A DNA stretch of 64,000 nucleotides, from assembly GCA_947446815.1 (NCBI GenBank), contig CANFGT010000006.1, positions 1 through 64,000 of the forward strand, given 5' to 3'. The notes beneath the pieces are model-generated. The model was not told the origin of the DNA. It made no database searches and was given only the letters and a program-made list of their open reading frames with translations. Numbering within the stretch: the stretch's first letter is position 1; each line of letters opens with the position of its first letter. Shown here in pieces: positions 36,678 to 44,575 of the stretch. A program made the position numbers and the translations under genes. Origin of the DNA: Acidimicrobiaceae bacterium. Lineage in GTDB: Bacteria; Actinomycetota; Acidimicrobiia; Acidimicrobiales; Ilumatobacteraceae.

Positions 36678-38855
36678 TTAGTGACTAACTGCTTTAGATC
36701 CGGGTGCACAACCAGTGCCAACACCCGTTGCTTCAATTCCCAATTCATGCATCACCGTAGGCACGAGACGTGCAAAGACTGGAGCTGCTGCGGTACCACC
36801 GAAGCGGTCACGAGAGGATGCATCAGGTTCGTCAATGCTCACAAGCATCGTGACCTTTGGGTCAGATGCTGGGAAGAAGCCAGCGAATGATGCAAAGTAT
36901 CGCCGTCCACCTTTATCAGTGGTGTACGTACCGTTGCTCTGCACTTTGTAACCAGTTCCAGTCTTACCAGCGATTTCCATTCCCTTGACCTTGGCCAAGG
37001 TGCCGGTTCCGGTACAGATCACTCCGCGCATCATGTCAATCATCGTTGCTGATGTTGCAGGAGTCAGTACAGGTCGTGTCGTTGCAGCTTTCGCTAGATG
37101 ACGCTTCCCTGACTTATCAATTGTCGCACTGACCAACTGTGGCGAAACGTATATTCCCTTATTCGCAACAGTGTTCACGCCGGCGATTAGCTGCAATGGG
37201 GTTGCTGCGAGTCCATAACCATAAGAGACAGTGAACTTTTCTGTACCGCGCCACTTACTTGCGGAATTCAGAATTCCTCGACTCTCGCCGGGATAGTCCA
37301 ATCCAGTTTTCGAACCAAAACCAAATGCCGACAGATAGTCATGCAATTTTTGAGACGGAATTTTTTGTGCGGCCAACATTGTTCCGATGTTGGAACTCTC
37401 TACGAGGATGCTGCGAATATTCATATCAATGGTGCCGTGTGGCCACGCATCGCGAATAAGGAAGCCATCAACATTTTGTGCACCCGGAACTTTGAGAACT
37501 GTGTCAGGGTTTACCGCACCTTCATTGATCACCGCGCTCAGACTGAAGACTTTTGCCACCGAACCAGGCTCGTATGCCTCAACCGCGGCAAAGTTGCCCG
37601 TTGCGAGCAATGCATTGCCGGCAGCATCACGACGCACGTTCGACATCGCATAAATCTCACCGGTGTTGGTATTCATCACAATTGCGGTGCCGCCCTTAGC
37701 GCCCAGTTGTGCAACGCGATCCAATAGGGCTGTATCGGTATGAAACTGAATGTTCTTGTCGATTGTCAGAACCAAGTCATCTCCAGGCACAGGAGACGAG
37801 GTTGCACTTCCACCACCAGCAATTGAGCGTCCGCGCTTGTCCACTTCACGCACTGTGCGACCATCTATGCCAGTCAGAATTTTGTTGAATTGGAATTCAA
37901 TACCGGAAGTACCAACGCCGTCAGGGTCTGTCTTTCCGATGAGTGCCTGTGCAACTCCTCCTTCAACTTGCCGAGATGGTTCGGTGTAGGAGTAGATACC
38001 TGGCAACCCAAGTCCAGTGATGATGTCAGCCGACTGCTTCGTCATCTCACGCGCGATGTAGTTGAACTTCGAGCCTGGCTTCGCAAGGCTGATTGCCAAC
38101 GCAGATTCCTTCTCGGGTGTCAGACCGAGAAATGGGGCAAGCGAATGAGCTGTACCAACAGGATCAGTAATTTCCCGAGGATCTGCATAGACCGTCACAC
38201 TCGGAACAGAGAGTGCAAGCTCATTTCCATTGCGGTCAAAGATGACGCCACGTGTTGCACGAATGATGTTGACACGTGTTCGCTGGTCAACACTTGCGGC
38301 GTAATAGCCAGAGCGTTGAAACGTTTGAAGGGAAACAACTCGTACCAGAATGACAACTAGTAGGGCGCTGATTACAAAGAGCGAAATCCGTAGACGCCTC
38401 TTGATGCGCTGATCAGCTTCATGAGAAGTGATCTTGCTAGTACGAAGGTGCGAAGGTACTTCGCCTTTGAATGCCATGCGAATTTGGCGCCAGATACTTC
38501 CCGCCAACTCAGAGACGGCAGATTCAAATTGATGACTGGCTTGGCGTTGGCTGCTCGACGAAGTGCGTTGGCGCTGCCCTTGCGCGCGATGCTCGTGCGA
38601 TGACTGGGTCTTTCGCTGACCAGAACGCTGCTGACCAGACCGCTGCTGCTCAGACCGCTGGCGAGATGATCCTTCACGCGGTGCCGTTCCACGCGATGAC
38701 GAGGAACGGGAAGTTGAACCAGAACGCGATGATGTTCCGGCCCGAGAGGTTGTCTGCGAACTTGATGCCCGTGAACGTGAAGAAGAAGATGTGGCCGACC
38801 GCCCAGACGTTGAGTGCGAACGGGTCCCGCGACGCGTTGACTCATCAGCGGTCAC
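36678..38855 (-). CDS. ftsI: Septal transpeptidase FtsI/PBP2b-like with Ser/Arg-rich N-terminal extension
   Basis: This 725-residue class B penicillin-binding protein has a membrane helix at about 156-176 and a PBP-dimer domain with RGVIFDRNGNELALS. The transpeptidase motifs are SVAK (Ser432/Lys435), SSN (487-489) and KTGTG (631-635). No PASTA domain follows. It crosslinks septal peptidoglycan with FtsW. Residues 1-110 are an unusual low-complexity cytoplasmic tail made mainly of Ser and Arg with Gln. Start GTG overlaps the ftsL stop (GTGA). Confidence 0.93.
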   Translation of the reverse strand: MTADESTRRGTRSHSTSGRSATSSSSRSRASSSQTTSRAGTSSRSGSTSRSSSSRGTAPREGSSRQRSEQQRSGQQRSGQRKTQSSHEHRAQGQRQRTSSSSQRQASHQFESAVSELAGSIWRQIRMAFKGEVPSHLRTSKITSHEADQRIKRRLRISLFVISALLVVILVRVVSLQTFQRSGYYAASVDQRTRVNIIRATRGVIFDRNGNELALSVPSVTVYADPREITDPVGTAHSLAPFLGLTPEKESALAISLAKPGSKFNYIAREMTKQSADIITGLGLPGIYSYTEPSRQVEGGVAQALIGKTDPDGVGTSGIEFQFNKILTGIDGRTVREVDKRGRSIAGGGSATSSPVPGDDLVLTIDKNIQFHTDTALLDRVAQLGAKGGTAIVMNTNTGEIYAMSNVRRDAAGNALLATGNFAAVEAYEPGSVAKVFSLSAVINEGAVNPDTVLKVPGAQNVDGFLIRDAWPHGTIDMNIRSILVESSNIGTMLAAQKIPSQKLHDYLSAFGFGSKTGLDYPGESRGILNSASKWRGTEKFTVSYGYGLAATPLQLIAGVNTVANKGIYVSPQLVSATIDKSGKRHLAKAATTRPVLTPATSATMIDMMRGVICTGTGTLAKVKGMEIAGKTGTGYKVQSNGTYTTDKGGRRYFASFAGFFPASDPKVTMLVSIDEPDASSRDRFGGTAAAPVFARLVPTVMHELGIEATGVGTGCAPGSKAVSH

Positions 38856-39316
38856 GGCGCGCCCACCACGGTCTTCTTTAGACGACCAAACTCATCGAGC
38901 GGTGATTCAGTTGCGGCGATGACATCGGAGTCCACCTTGCCGACTGTTGCCGCTACTTCTGCCGCGATGGCAGCAGGCACATTCACAATCTGAGTTCCCA
39001 TGCTCGGCACCATTCCCATTTGGTGCGCCTTCACGGTCAGCACTTCTGGAGATTGAAGACTTGCGCGATCAGCACGAAGAGAATCAAAGTGTTCGCGAGC
39101 CCTCGAAATGTTGTAGCTCAACTTGTCAATTTGCATTTGCTGTTGTGCGATGTGTGCGCGTAGTGCAACAGCCAAACCCATCACAAGGATGAGCGAACCA
39201 AAAGCGAGAACAACACGTACATAACGACGATCTGCTTCAGGAACGACAGTGAGACGAGGACGCGACTCTTCATGACGTGGTGCGAGAACAGATGGGAAAC
39301 GAAATGCAACTGCCAT
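38852..39316 (-). CDS. ftsL: FtsL-like division protein
   Basis: This 154-residue bitopic protein has a basic cytoplasmic start, one membrane helix at about 34-54 (VVLAFGSLILVMGLAVAL) and a short coiled coil (QQQMQIDKLSYNISRAREHFDSLRADRASL). The tail then contains HQMGMVPS, the short motif common to FtsL/DivIC-type proteins. Position between rsmH and ftsI supports FtsL. It would bridge FtsQ to FtsW/FtsI in the periplasmic space. The call rests on layout and position, as FtsL sequences diverge widely. Confidence 0.82.
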   Translation of the reverse strand: MAVAFRFPSVLAPRHEESRPRLTVVPEADRRYVRVVLAFGSLILVMGLAVALRAHIAQQQMQIDKLSYNISRAREHFDSLRADRASLQSPEVLTVKAHQMGMVPSMGTQIVNVPAAIAAEVAATVGKVDSDVIAATESPLDEFGRLKKTVVGAP

Positions 39317-39317
39317 G

Positions 39318-40268
39318 TCAGTTCATCTCTTCATTCAAAAGTTTTTCAACTACACGCAAGCGAGCCGAGGTGGAACGAGGATTTGTCGATTGCTCAGACT
39401 TCGATGCTTCGCGCGGAGCACGAACACGCTTCACTGTGCGTAACGCGCCGCATCCACAGGGCAGATTCGGTGGGCATGAGCAATCCCCTGTCTCCGCTGT
39501 GCGCATGACCGACTTCACAATGCGGTCTTCACCTGAGTGGTACGACAACACAGCAAGTCGAGCGCCAGGAGCAAGTGCCGCAATCGCATCACGTAATGCA
39601 ATGGGAAGAATGCTGAGCTCCGAGTTGACTTCAATACGCACAGCTTGAAAAGTTCGCTTTGCCGGATGACCACCACGGCGACGTGCAGGAGCAGGGATTG
39701 CACTGCTGACAACTTCAGAGAGATGGGTTGTTGACCGAATAGGTCGAGCAGCGATGATCGCCTTGGCAATCCGATCAGCGAAACGCTCATCAGCATTGTC
39801 ACGCAACATTCTGGAAAATGCGTTTTGGTCGTAACCATTCACAATGTCGTGTGCGCTGAAGTCTTTTGAACGGTCCATGCGCATATCGAGAGGCGCGTCA
39901 AAGCGATATGAAAAGCCACGCTCTGCAACATCAAACTGCGGTGATGACACGCCGAGGTCGAAAAGGGCACCAGCCAACGAACCAATGCCCTCTTCAGCCA
40001 CAACGGTAGAGAGCGCATCGAAGCGGGCGCGCCGGAGGGTCGCGCGTCCACCACAATCAGCCTCCACAAGAACACCTGATGCGGCAGCAAGTGCAACATC
40101 GTCTTGGTCAATGCCGAGAAGTCGAAGTTCGGGGTGTGCCTGCAGCAGAGCAACTGAATGGCCCGCACCACCCAATGTGGCATCTAGAAAAACTCCGTTA
40201 TTCATCGACGAAAACACGTCGAGAATTTCATGAAGCATCACAGACTCATGCACAAATGCGGAGTTCAT
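39318..40268 (-). CDS. rsmH: 16S rRNA (cytosine1402-N4)-methyltransferase
   Basis: This 316-residue protein begins MNSAFVHESVMLHEILDVF, with the SAM-binding DATLGGAGHSVALLQ, LFDLGVSSPQFD and FSYRFDAPLDMRMD motifs and the C-terminal LSYHSGEDRIVK. It methylates C1402 in 16S rRNA. The ATG at 40268 gives the standard start; a frame open to 40463 would cross the 190-base structured leader and is rejected. The gene follows mraZ after that leader. Confidence 0.93.
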   Translation of the reverse strand: MNSAFVHESVMLHEILDVFSSMNNGVFLDATLGGAGHSVALLQAHPELRLLGIDQDDVALAAASGVLVEADCGGRATLRRARFDALSTVVAEEGIGSLAGALFDLGVSSPQFDVAERGFSYRFDAPLDMRMDRSKDFSAHDIVNGYDQNAFSRMLRDNADERFADRIAKAIIAARPIRSTTHLSEVVSSAIPAPARRRGGHPAKRTFQAVRIEVNSELSILPIALRDAIAALAPGARLAVLSYHSGEDRIVKSVMRTAETGDCSCPPNLPCGCGALRTVKRVRAPREASKSEQSTNPRSTSARLRVVEKLLNEEMN

Positions 40269-40298
40269 GCCAACACCTGCAGATGTGCGGCGACCCAC

Positions 40299-40418
40299 GG
40301 TTTCTGGCAGTCCCTCGGATAGCGATTGCCGTCCAGATTTATCCCTGGTACGTGCGCGATGGCAGCGGGCGGAGTTGGAGCTAACCACCGTGCCATCCGG
40401 GAGACTGCCAGAGACCGT
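40299..40418 (-). promoter_or_regulatory. Structured RNA leader between mraZ and rsmH (candidate mraW-type RNA motif)
   Basis: The arms 40299-40322 and 40393-40416 (cggtttctggcagtccctcg and its partner ccgggagactgccagagacc) form an imperfect 24-bp inverted repeat, extended by two pairs outward. It has two A-C mismatches and two G-U pairs. The RNA is on the minus strand, between the mraZ stop (40460) and the rsmH start (40268). The interior can form two smaller hairpins (CCAG/CTGG; TGCC/GGCA), which suggests a three-way junction. An RNA motif named mraW has been described upstream of this gene in actinobacteria; whether this is the same class cannot be checked by eye. Confidence 0.6.
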
Positions 40419-40459
40419 CGGACCCTGGCGAATTGATAGGTCATACGAAGCATCAGCGA

Positions 40460-40876
40460 TCACGCGCCCGCTCCAGCGATCTTCTCGGTGCCGGCACTAA
40501 TAGTGCGCTCATGGCGCTCCGGCTCCCAGATTTCCACTCGGTCAAAAGAACCTGCAACGACGACCTTGGCGCCCAGCGAGATGCCGGCGTAGGTACGCAG
40601 TTTTTCGTCGATATTCACACGGCCCTGCCCGTCGATGGTGACTTCGACAGTGTTTGCAGCCAAAGCACGACGCTGTTCTTGGCTCATTTCGCCTGAGCGA
40701 ACTTTGTCCAGCACTTCAGCGACATCGCGCTCAAAGGCTTCAGCTGTCATGACGTCAATGCACTTGTCGCGACCAAAAGAGAGATAGCAGCGTGGTTCGA
40801 GCCGTGGGCGGAATGCGGCAGGCAACGCAAGACGACCCTTGGGGTCGAGCTGGCGCTCATGCACTCCTACAAACAC
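40460..40876 (-). CDS. mraZ: Transcriptional regulator MraZ
   Basis: This 138-residue protein has two AbrB-like swapped-hairpin repeats (HERQLDPKGRLALPAAFRPRL and NTVEVTIDGQGRVNIDEKLRTYAGI). MraZ binds tandem TGGGGA-type repeats in its own promoter and regulates the dcw genes. The start GTG at 40876 gives MFVGVHERQLDPKG with GGTGGAG 4 nt upstream. The longer frame to 40936 begins in the promoter region and has no family homology. The C-terminal 15 residues are variable. Confidence 0.9.
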   Translation of the reverse strand: MFVGVHERQLDPKGRLALPAAFRPRLEPRCYLSFGRDKCIDVMTAEAFERDVAEVLDKVRSGEMSQEQRRALAANTVEVTIDGQGRVNIDEKLRTYAGISLGAKVVVAGSFDRVEIWEPERHERTISAGTEKIAGAGA

Positions 40877-40923
40877 GGGTCTCCACCTTCCAGGGGGAAG
40901 TTCTCCGCCTCCACCTGTGTGAC

Positions 40924-40952
40924 AGATTATCCCCACTATTCCCCACTGTCAA
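40924..40952 (-). promoter_or_regulatory. mraZ/dcw promoter
   Basis: On the minus strand a consensus -35 TTGACA (40947-40952) and -10 TAATCT (40924-40929) are exactly 17 bp apart. Two MraZ-type boxes (TGGGGA, at 40930-40935 and 40940-40945) fill the spacer. Transcription would start near 40917, about 40 nt before the mraZ start, and would drive the whole division cluster. Confidence 0.7.
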
Positions 40953-41009
40953 CCACCATTCCCCACTTTCCACCACAAATCCCCCCACTGCACCCCACTG
41001 GCCCCACAG
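40930..41009 (-). repeat. MraZ box array, 10-bp period
   Basis: Eight consecutive 10-bp units on the plus strand each carry C-rich cores ending in CCAC (tccccactat, tccccactgt, caaccaccat, tccccacttt, ccaccacaaa, tccccccact, gcaccccact, ggccccacag). On the coding strand this is (N)GTGGGGA repeated on one DNA face, in step with the helix turn. The first two lie in the promoter spacer; the rest extend upstream. MraZ rings are known to bind three or four such repeats in other bacteria; here the array is longer and partly degenerate. Confidence 0.7.
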
Positions 41010-41052
41010 CAAACAGAGCTCCGCCCCTGGCGATTGGATTGAAAATTTCGGC

Positions 41053-41709
41053 CTAGGCCGGAAGGGCTGCGAAAACGGCCGAGACGATGTCGGCGGCGTC
41101 AGCAGCCAACGTTGCAACATGTAGCGCAGATACCCGATGACGAATATCGATATTTGTCAGCGCCGGAGCCCACAGTTGCGGGTTCCATGAGCGATACAAC
41201 AAGCATTGCAACCGAGCGCCATCGCGACCTCTTCGTTGACTGATGCCGACAAGTTTGCTGTCACTCACGAACACCTCACCAGGCGACGTGCTCGCAAAAC
41301 ACACATTGCGTCCGTCCTCACCTGGCATGAATATTCCGCTGTACGTCTGTGCATTCACCCAGGGCTGTACCGCGCGAACAAAAACGTCACCGAGCCACAA
41401 CATCGAGCGAGTGACGTCTTCAATGAATAAAGGATCATCTTTCGGAATGGTGATATCAATCCACACCGACTCAAGTGGATGAACGAAAACCGCACCGCCA
41501 CCGCTGCGACGACGAACAACATCAAGGCCTAACGCATGAGCCTCTATGGCATCAACATCAGACTCTGCCTGAGTGGAACCCAGAATGATTGCTGGTCTTG
41601 TCACTGCGCATGACCACAGGGCACGCTCAAACGGAAGATCCAGCGCATGGAAATCGGCTGCGCTTCCCTGCCAGTCGTGGCGTTTCCACGAAGCTGCGGG
41701 CTGAGTCAT
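41053..41709 (-). CDS. Lipoate-protein ligase A family protein
   Basis: The 218-residue protein has the LplA/BPL core: PAIILGSTQ, VRRRSGGGAVFVHP (the RRxxGGG lipoyl-AMP loop) and the conserved Lys in VSDSKLVGISQRR. It would transfer lipoate or octanoate, or otherwise act as an acyl transferase on a lipoyl domain. No lipoyl-domain gene is nearby. It is shorter than E. coli LplA (no C-terminal accessory domain), so octanoyltransferase-like activity is possible. It converges on the mraZ promoter from the other side. Confidence 0.75.
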   Translation of the reverse strand: MTQPAASWKRHDWQGSAADFHALDLPFERALWSCAVTRPAIILGSTQAESDVDAIEAHALGLDVVRRRSGGGAVFVHPLESVWIDITIPKDDPLFIEDVTRSMLWLGDVFVRAVQPWVNAQTYSGIFMPGEDGRNVCFASTSPGEVFVSDSKLVGISQRRGRDGARLQCLLYRSWNPQLWAPALTNIDIRHRVSALHVATLAADAADIVSAVFAALPA

Positions 41710-41727
41710 GCGTCCACTCTTGTCGTT

Positions 41728-42225
41728 TTAGCTAGCTCGAGCCAAGTACGGCTTCCACTCTTCGGGAATACGTGGCACCGAATACATAATCCACGACAGC
41801 TCTCGCGGGGCTTGTGGGACATGTGCCATCCGCATCCCTGCTTCTTCTGGCGTGCGATCGCGCTTGCGAAGATTGCACCCGCGACACGCAGCAATCACGT
41901 TGTCCCATTCATTCTTTCCACCGCGAGACCGGGGCATCACATGGTCGATGCTGTCCGCTGGTCCACCGCAATACCCACAAATGTGGTTATCACGTGCAAA
42001 CACTGCACGACGAGACATTGTTGTGCTTCGTTGATATGGAACCTTCACCATGTATCGAAGTCGAATTACAACAGGAGCTGAAATTGAAAGTCGCTCCGAA
42101 TGAATCAAAGTTCCGTCATCAACAACAATTTCCGCCTTATCGAGCAGTACTAAGCAGATCGCTCGATGTGCCGAGACGACGCTGAGCGGTTCGTACGTTG
42201 CATTGAGTACGAGCGCGCTCCTCAC
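41728..42225 (-). CDS. HNH endonuclease family protein
   Basis: This 165-residue protein has an N-terminal half with LNATYEPLSVVSAHRAI, and an HNH nuclease core with a Cys2-type zinc ribbon: CGYCGGPADSIDHVMPRSRGGKNEWDNVIAACRGCNLRK. This one-domain family is widespread and conserved in actinobacteria and not a mobile-element HNH by its context. Its substrate is not established. GTG start with GGAG 9 nt upstream. Confidence 0.85.
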   Translation of the reverse strand: MRSALVLNATYEPLSVVSAHRAICLVLLDKAEIVVDDGTLIHSERLSISAPVVIRLRYMVKVPYQRSTTMSRRAVFARDNHICGYCGGPADSIDHVMPRSRGGKNEWDNVIAACRGCNLRKRDRTPEEAGMRMAHVPQAPRELSWIMYSVPRIPEEWKPYLARAS

Positions 42226-42274
42226 GTTTATCTACTCCGCAGCCGAGAAGTCAAAGGGGTGGCGCACACATTCT

Positions 42275-42544
42275 TCATACCCGCGCCTGATTCCATTCTT
42301 TGCACCAAGACAAGTAGTCCAGCACGTCAACGGTGCGTACTTTTTCACGGCGAGAACCGTGCTCACCCCCGTATTGGGTGACCAAACGGAATTCGAGATA
42401 GTCAGCAGGCGCAAGTGGCAAGAAAGGAGCCCGCTTCCACCAACCGCGGGGCGTCAGGCGAGCTATTTGGCGCAGTGCTGTTCCCCACAATTGAGGACGA
42501 ATCACAACCGCGAGAACGGCCGAAGGTGTGATGAGCGACTGCAT
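42275..42544 (-). CDS. Conserved small protein of unknown function
   Basis: The 89-residue protein (MQSLITPSAVLAVVIRPQLW...) has the pattern ARLTPRGWWKRAPFLPLAP, then YLEFRLVTQYGG and VLDYLSWCKEW. I recall this Pro-Gly-Trp-Trp layout in actinobacterial hypothetical proteins but not a function. It has no signal peptide or membrane helix. TACTGT at 42552-42557 lies 7 nt before the ATG, so it may be leaderless. The longer frame to 42565 is less likely. It lies between the HNH and DUF3040 genes. Confidence 0.65.
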   Translation of the reverse strand: MQSLITPSAVLAVVIRPQLWGTALRQIARLTPRGWWKRAPFLPLAPADYLEFRLVTQYGGEHGSRREKVRTVDVLDYLSWCKEWNQARV

Positions 42545-42591
42545 GTGGCACACAGTACAAGACAAACGAGTATGAACGCCGAAGCGGGAAA

Positions 42592-42921
42592 TTAGTCCCG
42601 CGGAAAATTAACGCGCGGACGTGGGATCTTTTGAGCAAGATCTTGCACACCGGCACGACCGATGAGGCGCAACTGACGTTCAATGAGCAATGCAAACACC
42701 AGCATTCCGATGAACGCGGCAAAGGCTACGAGGTAATGGATTTGCAAGGCAGCAACGATGCCAACAAGGCAGACAACCATGCCCAACAAGGACCACCAGA
42801 CCCGCTTCGCCGAATGGCTATACAGACCCTTTGACGACACTGCAGAAGCGAACTTCTCATCCGCACTGAGTTGATGTTCGATCTCTCGAAGGATTCGTTG
42901 TTCGTCATCTGACAATGGCAC
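42592..42921 (-). CDS. DUF3040 family membrane protein
   Basis: The 109 residues start MPLSDDEQRILREIEHQL, the signature N-terminus of the actinobacterial DUF3040 family. Two membrane helices (about 44-61 and 66-84) and a basic tail follow. Function unknown; the gene commonly sits near the mraZ end of the dcw locus in this phylum, as here. Confidence 0.85.
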   Translation of the reverse strand: MPLSDDEQRILREIEHQLSADEKFASAVSSKGLYSHSAKRVWWSLLGMVVCLVGIVAALQIHYLVAFAAFIGMLVFALLIERQLRLIGRAGVQDLAQKIPRPRVNFPRD

Positions 42922-43005
42922 GCATTGATTGTCTCACTCATTGACCCTCAACACAATGCAGGAATGTGTCATTTTCTGCATTCGACACCGAGAGATGTCA
43001 CAGGG

Positions 43006-44265
43006 TTAGTCCTGCTCACGCTCCGGACCAAAGGGATTCTCCCCTGGGCGACGGGTATCCAATGTGCTTGCGGGCTGGATAAACCCCAATCCGAACTTCT
43101 CCACGATGGAATCAATCGCTCTGCTCGCAGGGACCCACTGCTCTTCCACATCCTCGGGTGAATCGCCTCCATCATCAAACAAGCGCGGTGCAGCCCCACC
43201 ACTTTCGCCCAATTTCTGTGCATGTACTCCCAGCAACCGAACACCTTGTGAGAAATCCAATGAAGCAAGGAGTGGCTCTAATGCAGCCACCATTGATGGT
43301 CCTGTTGTGAGCGGGACAGATGGCGTCGTTGAGCGAGTCACGGATTCAAATGACGAGAACTTCACTTTCAACATCACTGTTCCGGCTGCGATTCCTGCCT
43401 CACGGGTACGGCGAGCGACCGCATCACAAAGTCGTACAAGGTGTTGATGCAGTTCATCGTGGTCGGTGATGTCGCGCGAGAAGGTTTCTTCATGCCCGAT
43501 TGATTTTGCAATCCGTTCCGGCTCAACGCGACGGTCGTCTTCGCCATGTGCCAACGCATAGAGATGTCGTCCGTGAGAATCACCAATAGCTCTGATCAAA
43601 ATCGACAGATCAATGTCCGCAAGGTCCCCGATGGTCCGAATACCCAAGGTGTCGAGACGTTTCAATGTGGCTGGCCCAACGCCCCACAAACTCTGTACGG
43701 GCAATGGATGCAAGAACTCAATTTCTGAACCGGGAAGAACTTCGTACACACCAAATCCAGGCTCGATGCCTGACCGCCGCGCTTTCGGCTTTGCAAATTC
43801 AGACGCCATCTTTGCGATGAATTTATTTGGCGCAATGCCTACCGTGCATGGCAATTGTGTTTGTTCCCACACACGTTCGCGCAGCAAGGCGGCCACAGAT
43901 TGGGCGTCTCCTAAAAGTGAACGTGCTCCCGTGACATCAAGAAATGCTTCATCGACAGATATCTGTTCGACAAGCGGCGTTATTGATTCGAAAATCTCAT
44001 GCAACTGATGGCTTACTTCGAGATAGTGATGCATGTCGGGCGGAAGGAAAATGGCATCTGGACATAAACGCTGTGCGACGGCAGACGAAAGAGCTGAGTA
44101 AACACCAAACTGGCGCGCTTCGTAGGATGCAGCCGAAACAACACCCCGACCGCCTGAACCGCCAACAACAACGGGAAGACCCTTTAATTCAGGGTGACGA
44201 AGTAACTCAACGGACACATAGAACGCATTCATATCGATATGCAAGATGGAACGATGCTCTGCCAC
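43006..44265 (-). CDS. dinB: DNA polymerase IV (Y-family)
   Basis: This 419-residue translesion polymerase has the palm motifs ILHIDMNAFYVSVE and VEQISVDEAFLDVTG with the metal-binding acidic residues, the finger AASYEARQFGV and the little-finger domain after the helix-hairpin-helix (LWGVGPATLKRLDTLGIRTIGDL). A C-terminal beta-clamp motif is not clear; the tail (LDTRRPGENPFGPEREQD) lacks an obvious one. The start GTG at 44265 has TAGCGT 8 nt upstream on the minus strand (leaderless). It diverges from the gene at 44315. Confidence 0.92.
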   Translation of the reverse strand: MAEHRSILHIDMNAFYVSVELLRHPELKGLPVVVGGSGGRGVVSAASYEARQFGVYSALSSAVAQRLCPDAIFLPPDMHHYLEVSHQLHEIFESITPLVEQISVDEAFLDVTGARSLLGDAQSVAALLRERVWEQTQLPCTVGIAPNKFIAKMASEFAKPKARRSGIEPGFGVYEVLPGSEIEFLHPLPVQSLWGVGPATLKRLDTLGIRTIGDLADIDLSILIRAIGDSHGRHLYALAHGEDDRRVEPERIAKSIGHEETFSRDITDHDELHQHLVRLCDAVARRTREAGIAAGTVMLKVKFSSFESVTRSTTPSVPLTTGPSMVAALEPLLASLDFSQGVRLLGVHAQKLGESGGAAPRLFDDGGDSPEDVEEQWVPASRAIDSIVEKFGLGFIQPASTLDTRRPGENPFGPEREQD

Positions 44266-44302
44266 TCCTGCTGACGCTACTTCAGCGACGACGAGCCCCG
44301 CC

Positions 44303-44308
44303 TACGAT
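44303..44308 (+). promoter_or_regulatory. -10 box of the 44315 gene, leaderless type
   Basis: TACGAT is followed by 6 nt and the GTG start, the same layout as at 18000-18014. It lies 38 nt from the divergent dinB start, so the two promoters overlap closely. Confidence 0.45.
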
Positions 44309-44314
44309 GGTCAT

Positions 44315-44575
44315 GTGCCCAAACAGTCAGACTCCCTCTCGGCGCTTCCGTCCACTTCGGCGCGAGCACTTGCATTCATCTCCATCCTCATCGCTGGTCT
44401 CTTCGGCGCCTTGATCGGATACGCAATCGTCGACATTCAGTCAGACCAAGCATCGGGCGTGATGCTCGGCATCGGAATTCTTCTTGGATCGCTTTTTAGC
44501 GCTGGCGGCACGGCTGTTGTCGCTGTCTTAGTGCTTCGCGCGTTGGGCGAATGGCGAGAGATTGAGGACAAGTGA
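44315..44575 (+). CDS. Small membrane protein of unknown function
   Basis: This 86-residue protein has two membrane helices (about 20-40 and 48-75: LAFISILIAGLFGALIGYAIV, GVMLGIGILLGSLFSAGGTAVVAVL) and a short charged end. I do not recognise a family. The frame is open to 44246 inside dinB, but the GTG at 44315 is supported by the -10 box just upstream. It is first in an operon: its stop overlaps the IMPase start. Confidence 0.65.
   Translation: MPKQSDSLSALPSTSARALAFISILIAGLFGALIGYAIVDIQSDQASGVMLGIGILLGSLFSAGGTAVVAVLVLRALGEWREIEDK

Noticed and set aside
40299-40416. The inverted repeat between mraZ and rsmH as a MITE
   Set aside because: No target-site duplication at the ends, and the stem has G-U pairs consistent with a transcript; RNA structure is preferred.
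40269-40463. N-terminal extension of rsmH through the mraZ-rsmH gap
   Set aside because: Would add 65 residues of no RsmH homology and cross the long RNA-like inverted repeat; the ATG at 40268 gives the family start.
41728-42225. HNH protein as a homing endonuclease or defence nuclease
   Set aside because: It is a small, single-domain actinobacterial family in a core gene neighbourhood with no intron, intein or phage context.
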